Positions 1 through 5,651 of a DNA stretch of 6,069 bases are shown one piece after another. This DNA is from an uncultured Ruminococcus sp. (GTDB lineage: Bacteria > Bacillota > Clostridia > Oscillospirales > Ruminococcaceae), in contig NZ_CAMHRZ010000211.1 of assembly GCF_946187255.1 (NCBI RefSeq), positions 1 through 6,069 on the forward strand, written 5' to 3'. Position numbers and translations under genes: made by a program. Within the stretch, counting starts at the first letter, position 1. Each line of letters begins with the position of its first letter. The notes below the pieces were generated by a model. It was not told the origin of the DNA. It made no database searches and was given only the letters and a program-made list of their open reading frames with translations.

Positions 1-153
1 CTGTTCTTCTTTTTTCAGCCCGATAGTTTCCGCCAGTTCTTTTTTGAATGTGTGCAGAGAATACCCGCAGGCTCTGCCCATGTTATCAGAATACCATGCC
101 TTGAATATCTTGAACAGCTTTGCCCCTGTGATACCGTCGGTAAAGAAAGCAGG
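1..153 (-). pseudogene. Primase-like C-terminal fragment, no start, runs off left edge
   Basis: Read on the minus strand, this stretch is open for 51 codons, from an in-frame TGA at 154-156 to the left edge. It reads like real protein: a TDGITGAKLFKIFKAWY stretch, then GYSLHTFKKELAETIGL. The pattern of an aromatic-rich helix with Lys/Trp followed by a small winged-helix-like segment resembles the C-terminal region of phage and plasmid (P4/D5-type) primase-helicases. That match is from memory of the family and is tentative. No start codon with a ribosome-binding site is visible: the only in-frame ATG lies midway and has no Shine-Dalgarno sequence. The frame also opens inside a hairpin (146-180). 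It is therefore best read as the broken 5' side of a gene left by a mobile element. The rest, if any, lies outside the window. Confidence 0.38.
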
Positions 154-180
154 TCAGAGAACTCAGCTCAGACCTGCTTT
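146..180. terminator. 10-bp perfect inverted repeat, terminator-like
   Basis: AAAGCAGGTC (146-155) and GACCTGCTTT (171-180) form a perfect 10-bp stem around a 15-base loop. On the plus strand the stem runs into TTTT. On the minus strand it runs into TTTCTTT. It could terminate in either direction, or act as a second barrier behind the tRNA operon terminator at 237-271. It overlaps the beginning of the primase-like open frame, so it marks the edge of that remnant. Confidence 0.45.
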
Positions 181-200
181 TAATGTATTCAAAGATAATA

Positions 201-220
201 ACACCCAAAAACACCCAAAC
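201..220. repeat. Short tandem repeat, two 10-base units
   Basis: Two consecutive units, ACACCCAAAA and ACACCCAAAC, differ only at the last base. They lie between the tRNA operon terminator and the hairpin next to the primase-like remnant. Short repeats of this kind can be recombinase arm sites, but two A/C-rich copies can also arise by chance. No function is claimed. Confidence 0.3.
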
Positions 221-236
221 CCGAAAAAAGGCAAAG

Positions 237-271
237 AAAAAAGCCCTGAAACCGCGTAGTTTCGGGCTTTT
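237..271 (-). terminator. Intrinsic terminator of the tRNA operon
   Basis: On the minus strand, GCCCGAAAC (267-259) pairs with GTTTCAGGGC (252-243) with a single bulged base and a six-base loop. An uninterrupted run of six T (242-237) follows. It starts 25 bases behind the 3' end of tRNA-Leu and is oriented to end transcription of the two tRNA genes. Confidence 0.88.
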
Positions 272-296
272 GACGGCAGCTGTGTCTGCTGTGTGA

Positions 297-378
297 TGCG
301 GGTAACAGGACTTGAACCTGCACACCGTGTGGCATTAGAACCTAAATCTAACGTGTCTGCCAATTCCACCATACCCGC
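297..378 (-). tRNA. tRNA-Leu, anticodon UAG
   Basis: The minus strand from 378 starts GCGGGTA, which pairs with TACCCGC at the 3' end, leaving A as discriminator (297). The D-arm segment is TGGCAGACAC. The anticodon stem TTAGA/TCTAA encloses the loop TTTAGGT, with TAG at 344-342. A class II variable arm follows, then the T-arm motif GGTTCAAGTCC. The long variable arm and 82-base length are typical of leucine tRNAs. CCA is not encoded, so it would be added after transcription. The gene is the second of a two-gene operon, 41 bases behind tRNA-Lys, and is followed by its own terminator. Confidence 0.97.
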
Positions 379-419
379 TAATATAAATATCGCTCCCGAC
401 ATATATCGGGAGCAATAAA
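379..419 (-). other. tRNA spacer with a perfect 8-bp hairpin (392-413)
   Basis: The spacer between the two tRNA genes holds GCTCCCGA (392-399) and TCGGGAGC (406-413), a perfect 8-bp stem with a six-base loop. The base runs after it on the transcribed (minus) strand are A/T-mixed rather than a clean T tract, so full termination is unlikely. A role in processing the dicistronic precursor, or as a partial terminator that lowers tRNA-Leu relative to tRNA-Lys, is inferred. Confidence 0.55.
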
Positions 420-492
420 TGAGCCATTGGAGATTCGAACTCCAGACCCTTTGATTAAAAGTCAAATGCTCTGCCAACTGAGCTAATGGCTC
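420..492 (-). tRNA. tRNA-Lys, anticodon UUU
   Basis: The minus strand from 492 starts GAGCCAT and closes with ATGGCTC plus discriminator A (420), a complete 7-bp acceptor stem. The D arm contains AGCTCAGTTGGCAGAGC. The anticodon stem TTTGA/TCAAA encloses CTTTTAA, with TTT at 459-457. The T arm contains GGAGTTCGAATCTCC. The length of 73 bases without encoded CCA is standard. It is the first gene of the operon, about 27 bases from the predicted transcription start. Confidence 0.98.
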
Positions 493-526
493 ATTTGTTA
501 AGGGTGTATCCCATAACAACTCATAT

Positions 527-555
527 ATTATACCATCATTTTTCCGATTTGTCAA
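527..555 (-). promoter_or_regulatory. Consensus sigma-A promoter of the tRNA operon
   Basis: On the minus strand, TTGACA (555-550) and TATAAT (532-527) are both perfect consensus hexamers separated by exactly 17 bases. Transcription should start near position 520, about 27 bases before tRNA-Lys. Such a full-consensus promoter fits a strongly expressed stable-RNA operon. It lies downstream of the diguanylate cyclase gene on the same strand, so the tRNAs do not depend on read-through from it. Confidence 0.93.
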
Positions 556-576
556 GAGCTTTTCAAAATTTTTTTC

Positions 577-620
577 AAAAAAATCTCTGCCGGAGTTTCT
601 GCACGCATTTTCCCTGCGTG
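577..620 (-). terminator. Possible weak terminator behind the diguanylate cyclase gene
   Basis: Twenty-one bases behind the stop codon (minus strand), CACGCA (620-615) and TGCGTG (607-602) form a perfect 6-bp stem with a seven-base loop. A clean run of seven T sits at 583-577, but 18 bases beyond the stem. Only a 3-bp stem (CTC/GAG) lies directly before it. The parts of an intrinsic terminator are present but badly spaced, so efficiency is doubtful. Confidence 0.33.
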
Positions 621-641
621 ATCGCGCCGTCCTGCCGTCAG

Positions 642-3600
642 CTATGTCAGACTTTTCAGCCTGCGTTTGTCAGCATACATCTCCTTGTCGGCACGCTTGA
701 AAATGTCCAGCACGCCGCTGTCTTTGCCGTTGATATAGTCGGAACTGCCCACAGCGATGACCACACCGCCCTCCTGACTGTTCTGCATGACCTGTTGGCG
801 GATGCTTTCTTTCAGCTGTTCCCTGTTCTCGTAGTCCGTTCCTGTCAGCACAGCGGCAAATTCATCTCCGCCTATCCTGTAGACAGGGGAATGCTTGAAC
901 ACTCCGCTTATCAGCGAAGAACCCGCACGGATATACCTGTCGCCCTCGTCGTGTCCCTGGATGTCGTTCACCTTTTTCAGGTCGTTGAGGTCGAAGACGA
1001 ACACGGAGAACTCCTCGCAGATATTCTCTCTGATGAGAGTATTTAACTTCTCTTCCGCCTTTTTGTAAGCCGATTTGTTCTTAACTCCCGTCAGCGCATC
1101 CTTGAAAAGCTGTTTCTTGATCTCGAACTCTCTCAGCTTGGCGGCGGTGGCATCGTTTACGGCGATTATGACATAGTCGTCATCGTCCGTCATACGCACA
1201 ACGTTCATGTTCATATACTGTAACTTGTCCTTTATCTGCTGTCTGTAGGAAAGGGACACTGTCTCATCCTCGTGCAGCATTGCAAGCAGCTTGTCTCTGC
1301 TGAGAGTGTCCTTTACCATCGCAAGATCATCGGGATGGATTATAAGTTCCGCATTATTGGCGGCGGCTGTGAAGAAATCGTCTCCCTGATCTACCGATGC
1401 CAGCCTGTTGTACTTGTCACCCGAAGTATAGGCGTTGTATCTGCCCGTGACCGCGTTGATATAGTATATCAGCTCATACCGCGAAGCCAGCGCATTGGAT
1501 ATCCTTGCGAAACGCTGTCTCTCCTCATCGGCTTTCAGTTCAAGCTGTTTCTGATGATCTATATCGGAGATGCCGATAAATACGATGCCCTCGTTGTCGT
1601 CCGTTCCCACAATAGTTTTAAGACGGTGGTATACCGCAGTGCCGTTCTTTATATAACGGTAATCGAAAATGAAAAGCTCGTCCCTCTCTATCCTCGCAAG
1701 AAAAGACTCCCTGATGAACATATCACGGAAAAGCGGAAGATCATCGCTGTGTACGATAAGACGCGCCTTTTTCTTGCAGTCGGCAAAAAAGTCACTGCCT
1801 TTACCCATCAGCACGAAATCCTTGTCCGTTCTTTCACGCTCGTACTGTATATAACTGCTGTTTCTCCTGTCGATGCAGTAGATGTACTTATAGTCGTTCG
1901 CCATAGCCAGTGCCAGCTTTGTATCGGTGAGCAAGCCTTTGAGCTTTTTGAGTATATCCAGTGAGCGCACAGCAGAGCTGAGCTGATAGGTGATAAGCTC
2001 CAGCTCGTCGATGATATCGAAGTTTTCGGGCTCCAGCAGTGCCAGACCGTACTGTGTGCTGGCAGAAAAGAGGTCGGCGGCGATGAGTATCCTGGTGCGG
2101 TCGGATACCAGTCTGGGATTGTCAAATACTCCCGCCGTATCCATGCTCTGCTCCTCATCGGGGATAGTTCTGCAATCGGCACCGTAGCAGTAGGACTTGA
2201 ACAGCCACCTCACATCTCCCCGATAATCAGTGCCGTCCAGGTGTTCAACGGGTTCTTCCAGTATATAGAGATAACTGGTGACAGAGCCGATGTTGCACAG
2301 CCTTTTCAGTATGTCCGCATAGCTGTCTTTAAGGTCTCCGCCGAACATGAGGGAGTCGCGGATGAAAAGATTTTCCATGTGGGTGCGGGCGATGAACCTC
2401 TGAGGCATGGTCTTTTCCGTCTTCTCCGCAGTAGAGGACAGCTGTTTGACGTATTTCAGGTTCTCACCGAGACAGTTCCTTATCATCCATATTATCAGGT
2501 TCTCCTGCAGGGAATAGAGCCGTGAAGTCTCTGCGCCCAAAGCACCGTCCTTGCCGAATACCTCAGCCATTTTTGCAATTATGGCAGAAGCTGTGGAAGC
2601 GTCCGCAGGAGCATGGAAAAACCCCTGTTCTGTCATATCTATAAGCTCCGACAGCGGCTTGAATATCTTCTCCGCTTCCTCGCGGGAGGATGAACCGTCG
2701 GAGATATGAGCCATCAGCTTATTCTTTATCGCAGTGCTGTCCCCCACAAACAGCATCTCGGGAGTATCGATGAAGCGGGTATCAGCAAGACAGGAGGAAC
2801 GCGGGATGAACCTTGTGTCCACAAGATGCCTGTCATCCTTTATGCCGCACAGATAGTTGTAGGCTTTCTCCACAGCCACCTCACCGAGTATAAAGGCATC
2901 AGCCCTGACAGTCGCCAGCGGCGGTGTAAGCTCCTTTGCAAAGGGCAGGTCATCAAAGCCCACAACGGCGATATCCCTGCCTATCACCTTTCCCTTTTCC
3001 TCAATGGCGGTGTAGACTACCGACGCTATGATATCATTGATACATATCACCGCATCCAGTTCGGGGTTCAGATCCAGCAGGCGGTCGGCTTCGCTTTTGC
3101 AGTCGTAGGACATATCGCCGTACATGATATAGCTTTCCTTAAAAGCAAGACCATTGTCTTCAAGCCCTTTGCGGTAGGCATCACAGCGCTCGATACACTC
3201 GCAGTGTTCGGGACTGCCCGCCATTATGCCGATATGCTTCCTGCCTCTTTCCGCAAGATACTGCACAGCAGAGGTTATGCCCGCCCCGTTGTTGAATTCA
3301 AGGCAGTCATAGCCCTCTATATCCGATGCCACACACAGTACATGGGTATCGGTGAAGGTGTCGAGAAACTTCTTTTTCAGCTCGTTGCTGTAGGAATAGG
3401 CGATAGTCCCCACAGGGGCTATGACATAGTCAAAACGTGCTTTTGCCGCATAGCTGAACAGGGCGTTGTACTGATACTCGTAGTAGGCTTCAAACTGATC
3501 GTTGATGTGCTGTACGCCGAGATATTTGCCAGGTATCACAGTGAGATGGACACCGAGACGCTTTGCCGCCGTTATCGCACCCTTAACAAGCTCGTTTGAA

Positions 3601-3656
3601 AACAGGTCTGTCAGGGTGGCGGCAAGCAAGCAGATATTGTATCTTTTTGTTCTCAT
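642..3656 (-). CDS. Diguanylate cyclase with LacI-type sensor, GAF-like and PAS-like domains (GGDEF)
   Basis: Predicted to make cyclic-di-GMP from two GTP in the cytoplasm; no signal peptide or membrane segment is visible. Residues 5-290 read as a LacI/GalR-type periplasmic-binding-fold domain, with IAVVGFDDLPFAKELTPPLATVR at 229-251. The usual N-terminal helix-turn-helix is absent, so it should sense a ligand, perhaps a sugar, rather than bind DNA. A helical stretch follows, then a GAF-like region (about 425-575) and two PAS-like repeats (about 585-700 and 715-840), each with an H-[SP]-D-D-L motif (635-640, 774-778). The GGDEF domain spans 848-1004: DALTG at 853-857, metal-site Asp889 in FDLND, intact GGDEF at 929-933. 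The RxxD inhibition site is lost, with Phe920 and Ser923 at its key positions. The ATG start is supported by GGAGG six bases upstream (3663-3667). The gene is divergent from the EAL gene. Domain limits in the middle are approximate; the cyclase call is firm. Confidence 0.93.
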   Translation of the reverse strand: MRTKRYNICLLAATLTDLFSNELVKGAITAAKRLGVHLTVIPGKYLGVQHINDQFEAYYEYQYNALFSYAAKARFDYVIAPVGTIAYSYSNELKKKFLDTFTDTHVLCVASDIEGYDCLEFNNGAGITSAVQYLAERGRKHIGIMAGSPEHCECIERCDAYRKGLEDNGLAFKESYIMYGDMSYDCKSEADRLLDLNPELDAVICINDIIASVVYTAIEEKGKVIGRDIAVVGFDDLPFAKELTPPLATVRADAFILGEVAVEKAYNYLCGIKDDRHLVDTRFIPRSSCLADTRFIDTPEMLFVGDSTAIKNKLMAHISDGSSSREEAEKIFKPLSELIDMTEQGFFHAPADASTASAIIAKMAEVFGKDGALGAETSRLYSLQENLIIWMIRNCLGENLKYVKQLSSTAEKTEKTMPQRFIARTHMENLFIRDSLMFGGDLKDSYADILKRLCNIGSVTSYLYILEEPVEHLDGTDYRGDVRWLFKSYCYGADCRTIPDEEQSMDTAGVFDNPRLVSDRTRILIAADLFSASTQYGLALLEPENFDIIDELELITYQLSSAVRSLDILKKLKGLLTDTKLALAMANDYKYIYCIDRRNSSYIQYERERTDKDFVLMGKGSDFFADCKKKARLIVHSDDLPLFRDMFIRESFLARIERDELFIFDYRYIKNGTAVYHRLKTIVGTDDNEGIVFIGISDIDHQKQLELKADEERQRFARISNALASRYELIYYINAVTGRYNAYTSGDKYNRLASVDQGDDFFTAAANNAELIIHPDDLAMVKDTLSRDKLLAMLHEDETVSLSYRQQIKDKLQYMNMNVVRMTDDDDYVIIAVNDATAAKLREFEIKKQLFKDALTGVKNKSAYKKAEEKLNTLIRENICEEFSVFVFDLNDLKKVNDIQGHDEGDRYIRAGSSLISGVFKHSPVYRIGGDEFAAVLTGTDYENREQLKESIRQQVMQNSQEGGVVIAVGSSDYINGKDSGVLDIFKRADKEMYADKRRLKSLT

Positions 3657-3667
3657 TGTACACCTCC

Positions 3668-3731
3668 GTGATCACAGCAGAAGACTTCTGCCAGCCGTTA
3701 TGGGGTCGCATCCGGGACTTCCCGACGGCTG
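3668..3731 (-). promoter_or_regulatory. Potentially structured 5' leader of the cyclase gene
   Basis: The predicted transcript has a leader of about 97 bases. Two strong foldable elements lie in it. In the outer one, ACGGCTG (plus 3725-3731) pairs with CAGCCGT (3692-3698). It encloses a stacked CGGG/CCCG hairpin with a four-base loop (3713-3724) and 14 unpaired bases. The second, directly beside it, is a near-perfect palindrome of 15 bases (3677-3691) that can form a 6-bp hairpin. An 8-bp palindrome GTGATCAC (3668-3675) abuts the ribosome-binding site. This could be a regulatory RNA or operator sites. It does not match the c-di-GMP-I (GEMM) motif pattern or another riboswitch class I recognise. 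Confidence 0.4.
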
Positions 3732-3759
3732 ACAGTGCCAAAAAATTACTTCTCATTAC

Positions 3760-3788
3760 ATTATACCACGTTAGTAATAATTTTGCAA
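3760..3788 (-). promoter_or_regulatory. Sigma-A promoter of the diguanylate cyclase gene
   Basis: On the minus strand, TTGCAA (3788-3783, four of six consensus bases) and a perfect TATAAT (3765-3760) are separated by 17 bases. The start point should lie near 3753, giving a leader of about 97 bases. AT-rich DNA directly upstream (about 3789-3830) could act as an UP element. Confidence 0.82.
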
Positions 3789-3823
3789 CAAGTATCAAAT
3801 TATTTTAATATTTTAACAACAAG

Positions 3824-3886
3824 AAAAAACAGGCGCGAGCACTTCTCTGCTGTGTTCGGGCGTTAGGTGCGCCGCAAAGGTTCGGC
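3824..3886 (-). other. GC-rich hairpin island in the divergent intergenic region, terminator-like on the minus strand
   Basis: Between the two divergent promoters, otherwise AT-rich DNA holds a GC-rich block with overlapping inverted repeats: GGCGC/GCGCC (3832-3836 with 3869-3873), AGCA/TGCT (3838-3841 with 3848-3851), and GCCG/CGGC (3871-3874 with 3883-3886). On the minus strand the block ends in GCGCC, TG and six T (3829-3824), like a terminator. No gene that it would terminate is seen. It could end a short unannotated RNA, be a relic of lost sequence, or hold regulator sites. Long-range pairing is only 5 bp, so support is weak. Confidence 0.28.
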
Positions 3887-3911
3887 ACAAGAAAAATTTA
3901 TTCACGGTGGC

Positions 3912-3940
3912 TTTACTTTTTCGGCAAAATATGTTATAAT
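3912..3940 (+). promoter_or_regulatory. Sigma-A promoter of the EAL phosphodiesterase gene
   Basis: TTTACT (3912-3917, four of six consensus bases) and a perfect TATAAT (3935-3940) are separated by 17 bases. The start point should be near 3947, leaving a leader of about 54 bases before the ATG at 4001. TTCACGG occurs just upstream of the -35 box (3901-3907) and again in the leader (3966-3972), which may be chance. Confidence 0.78.
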
Positions 3941-4000
3941 AAGTTCAGAAACAGCCTGTGTACATTTCACGGGACTTTAAGGGAACAGGGAGGGATATCG

Positions 4001-5596
4001 ATGAACAGGAAAATGAGTGAGGACGAGTTTCTTGCGTGTTTTGACGATGCAGTAAATGACGGACAGATATTTGTCACCTATCAGCCGAAGATAAACCATT
4101 CCACAGGCAGGATGATCGGTGCGGAGGCACTGATGCGCTGGTCGCATCCCGAATACGGTATGCAGTACCCGTCGGATTTCATACCCGTACTTGAAAAGCA
4201 TGACCTTATATACAGAGCTGACCTTTCGGTGTTCAGATCGGTGTGCAGGTTCCTGCGCCGCTGTATGGATGAGGGCATCAAGCCTGTGCCCATATCGGTG
4301 AATATGTCGAGATACGATATATACCGCAGGAATTATGTGGACGAGATAGAAAAACTGCGCTGCGAATACGATATCCCCATAAACTATATCCACGTTGAGA
4401 TCACAGAGACTTCCGCCATCGGCGGTATGGAACTGGTATCGGGGGTACTGGATCAGCTGCACGAACACAGATACACCGTTGAGATGGACGATTTCGGCAG
4501 CGGCTATTCATCCCTCAACGTGCTGAAAGATCTGGCGGTGGATGTGATAAAGCTGGATATGCGTTTTCTCAGCGGAAATATCGGCGGCAGGGGCGGCACG
4601 ATAATCAGCGCTATCGTTCAGATGGCGAAATGGCTGGGAACTCCTGTTATCGCTGAGGGCGTGGAAACTATGGAGCAGGCAGATTATATGAAGAGCATCG
4701 GGTGCAAGTACGTTCAGGGGTATCTGTATTCAAAGCCTGTGACCGAAGACGAATTTCTCCAAAAGCTGAAACAGGTGGAGCATGAACCTGTGGAGCAGGC
4801 GCTGGATCTTCTTAATGCGATGGATGCGGGCAAGTTCTGGGACCCCTCATCTATGGAGACGCTGATATTCAATAATTTCGTGGGCGGCGCAGTGATATTC
4901 ACCTACCAGAAGGGGAAAGCGGAGATACTGAAAGTCAACAAGAAGTACCTCAAAGAGATAGGCATGAATATGCTGGAGCAGGATATACTTGACTCAGACC
5001 CCTGGGCGGGCATGGATGACGACAACCGCGAAAAGTACGAAAAAGCGCTGAACAAGGCGATAGTCACCCACGATGAGGTGGTTTGCGAGACATGGCGTGA
5101 GGTATGTTCAAAGACCTGCGGAGCGGACAGGATATGTGTGCGCAGCTTCATCAGGCTGATCGGCAAGACGGAGACTCAGTATCTTTTCTATGTGATGGTG
5201 CAGAATATCACAGCGGAGAAAAAGCGCACCGACGAGCTGTTTGAGAGCGAGCGGAGATTTCGTTTTGCCAGCGAGCAGGCTAACATCTATGCGTGGGAGG
5301 TTGACCTTGCCACCAGAGAGATGCGCCCCTGTTTCAGGTGTATCCGCGACCTGAACGTGCCCCCTGTGGTATACAACTACCCCGAACCGCTGATAGCGAA
5401 CGGCTTATTCCCCCCCGATTACGCCGATATGTACAGGGACTGGATGAAAAGGCTGGAACAGGGCGAGGACAACCTTGAAGGGATAATCCCCCTCACGGTG
5501 GGCAGGATACCTTTCCATGTGAGGTACACCCTTGAATACGATGAGAACGGCAAGCCGCTGAAAGCCTACGGTTCGGCAACACTGGTGGTAAAATAG
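4001..5596 (+). CDS. Cyclic-di-GMP phosphodiesterase, EAL domain first, PAS-like domains at the C-terminus
   Basis: Predicted to hydrolyse cyclic-di-GMP to pGpG in the cytoplasm; no membrane segments are seen. The EAL domain covers about residues 6-260 and keeps the expected catalytic set: Glu42 in EAL (42-44), Asn101 in SVNMS, Glu133 in EITET, Asp163-Asp164 in DDFGSGYSS, Lys184 in IKLD, Glu219 in AEGVET and Gln239 in VQGYLYSKP. It should therefore be active rather than a degenerate binding domain. Residues about 280-405 look PAS-like and end in the typical VMVQNITAEKK junction. A second PAS-like fold runs from about 417 to the stop. No GGDEF domain precedes or follows. The order is unusual, since EAL is mostly C-terminal in such proteins. 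The ATG has GGAGG seven bases upstream (3989-3993). The gene has its own promoter and terminator and is divergent from the GGDEF gene, suggesting an opposing partner. Confidence 0.94.
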   Translation: MNRKMSEDEFLACFDDAVNDGQIFVTYQPKINHSTGRMIGAEALMRWSHPEYGMQYPSDFIPVLEKHDLIYRADLSVFRSVCRFLRRCMDEGIKPVPISVNMSRYDIYRRNYVDEIEKLRCEYDIPINYIHVEITETSAIGGMELVSGVLDQLHEHRYTVEMDDFGSGYSSLNVLKDLAVDVIKLDMRFLSGNIGGRGGTIISAIVQMAKWLGTPVIAEGVETMEQADYMKSIGCKYVQGYLYSKPVTEDEFLQKLKQVEHEPVEQALDLLNAMDAGKFWDPSSMETLIFNNFVGGAVIFTYQKGKAEILKVNKKYLKEIGMNMLEQDILDSDPWAGMDDDNREKYEKALNKAIVTHDEVVCETWREVCSKTCGADRICVRSFIRLIGKTETQYLFYVMVQNITAEKKRTDELFESERRFRFASEQANIYAWEVDLATREMRPCFRCIRDLNVPPVVYNYPEPLIANGLFPPDYADMYRDWMKRLEQGEDNLEGIIPLTVGRIPFHVRYTLEYDENGKPLKAYGSATLVVK

Positions 5597-5613
5597 CATT
5601 GTGGCATAGATAT

Positions 5614-5638
5614 GCCCCCTCTGTGTGAGGGGGCTTTT
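5614..5638 (+). terminator. Intrinsic terminator of the EAL gene
   Basis: GCCCCCTC (5614-5621) and GAGGGGGC (5627-5634) form a perfect, very GC-rich 8-bp stem with a five-base loop, followed by TTTT. It lies 17 bases behind the EAL stop codon. On the minus strand the downstream sequence is T-poor, so it is a poorer terminator for the convergent deacetylase, although the stem may still contribute. Confidence 0.88.
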
Positions 5639-5651
5639 GTGTGCGGGAAAG

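Noticed and set aside
201..220. CRISPR-like repeat
   Set aside because: Only two directly adjacent 10-base units without spacers; far too short and no cas genes.
163..555. 130-codon open frame on the minus strand
   Set aside because: It runs straight through the two tRNA genes, their spacer and the operon terminator. The peptide is a translation of tRNA sequence.
486..1046. 186-codon open frame on the plus strand
   Set aside because: It starts inside the tRNA-Lys gene, crosses the tRNA promoter and runs antisense to the GGDEF domain; no protein-like signal.
1272..1964. 230-codon open frame on the plus strand
   Set aside because: Antisense to the PAS-like repeats of the cyclase gene, without ribosome-binding site or motifs.
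2706..3599. 297-codon open frame on the plus strand
   Set aside because: It lies fully antisense to the LacI-type domain of the cyclase gene, has no ribosome-binding site before its start, and its product shows no recognisable motif. It arises from codon bias on the opposite strand.
3668..3753. c-di-GMP-I (GEMM) riboswitch in the cyclase leader
   Set aside because: The conserved GEMM signatures (CACGCACAGGGCAAACC-like core and the tetraloop/receptor layout) are not present; only generic stems are seen.
3583..3798. 71-codon minus frame covering the cyclase leader, as an upstream peptide
   Set aside because: Its start lies upstream of the predicted transcription start near 3753, it has no ribosome-binding site, and it overlaps the real start codon in another frame.
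3977..4468. 163-codon open frame on the minus strand
   Set aside because: Antisense to the catalytically complete EAL domain; a shadow frame.
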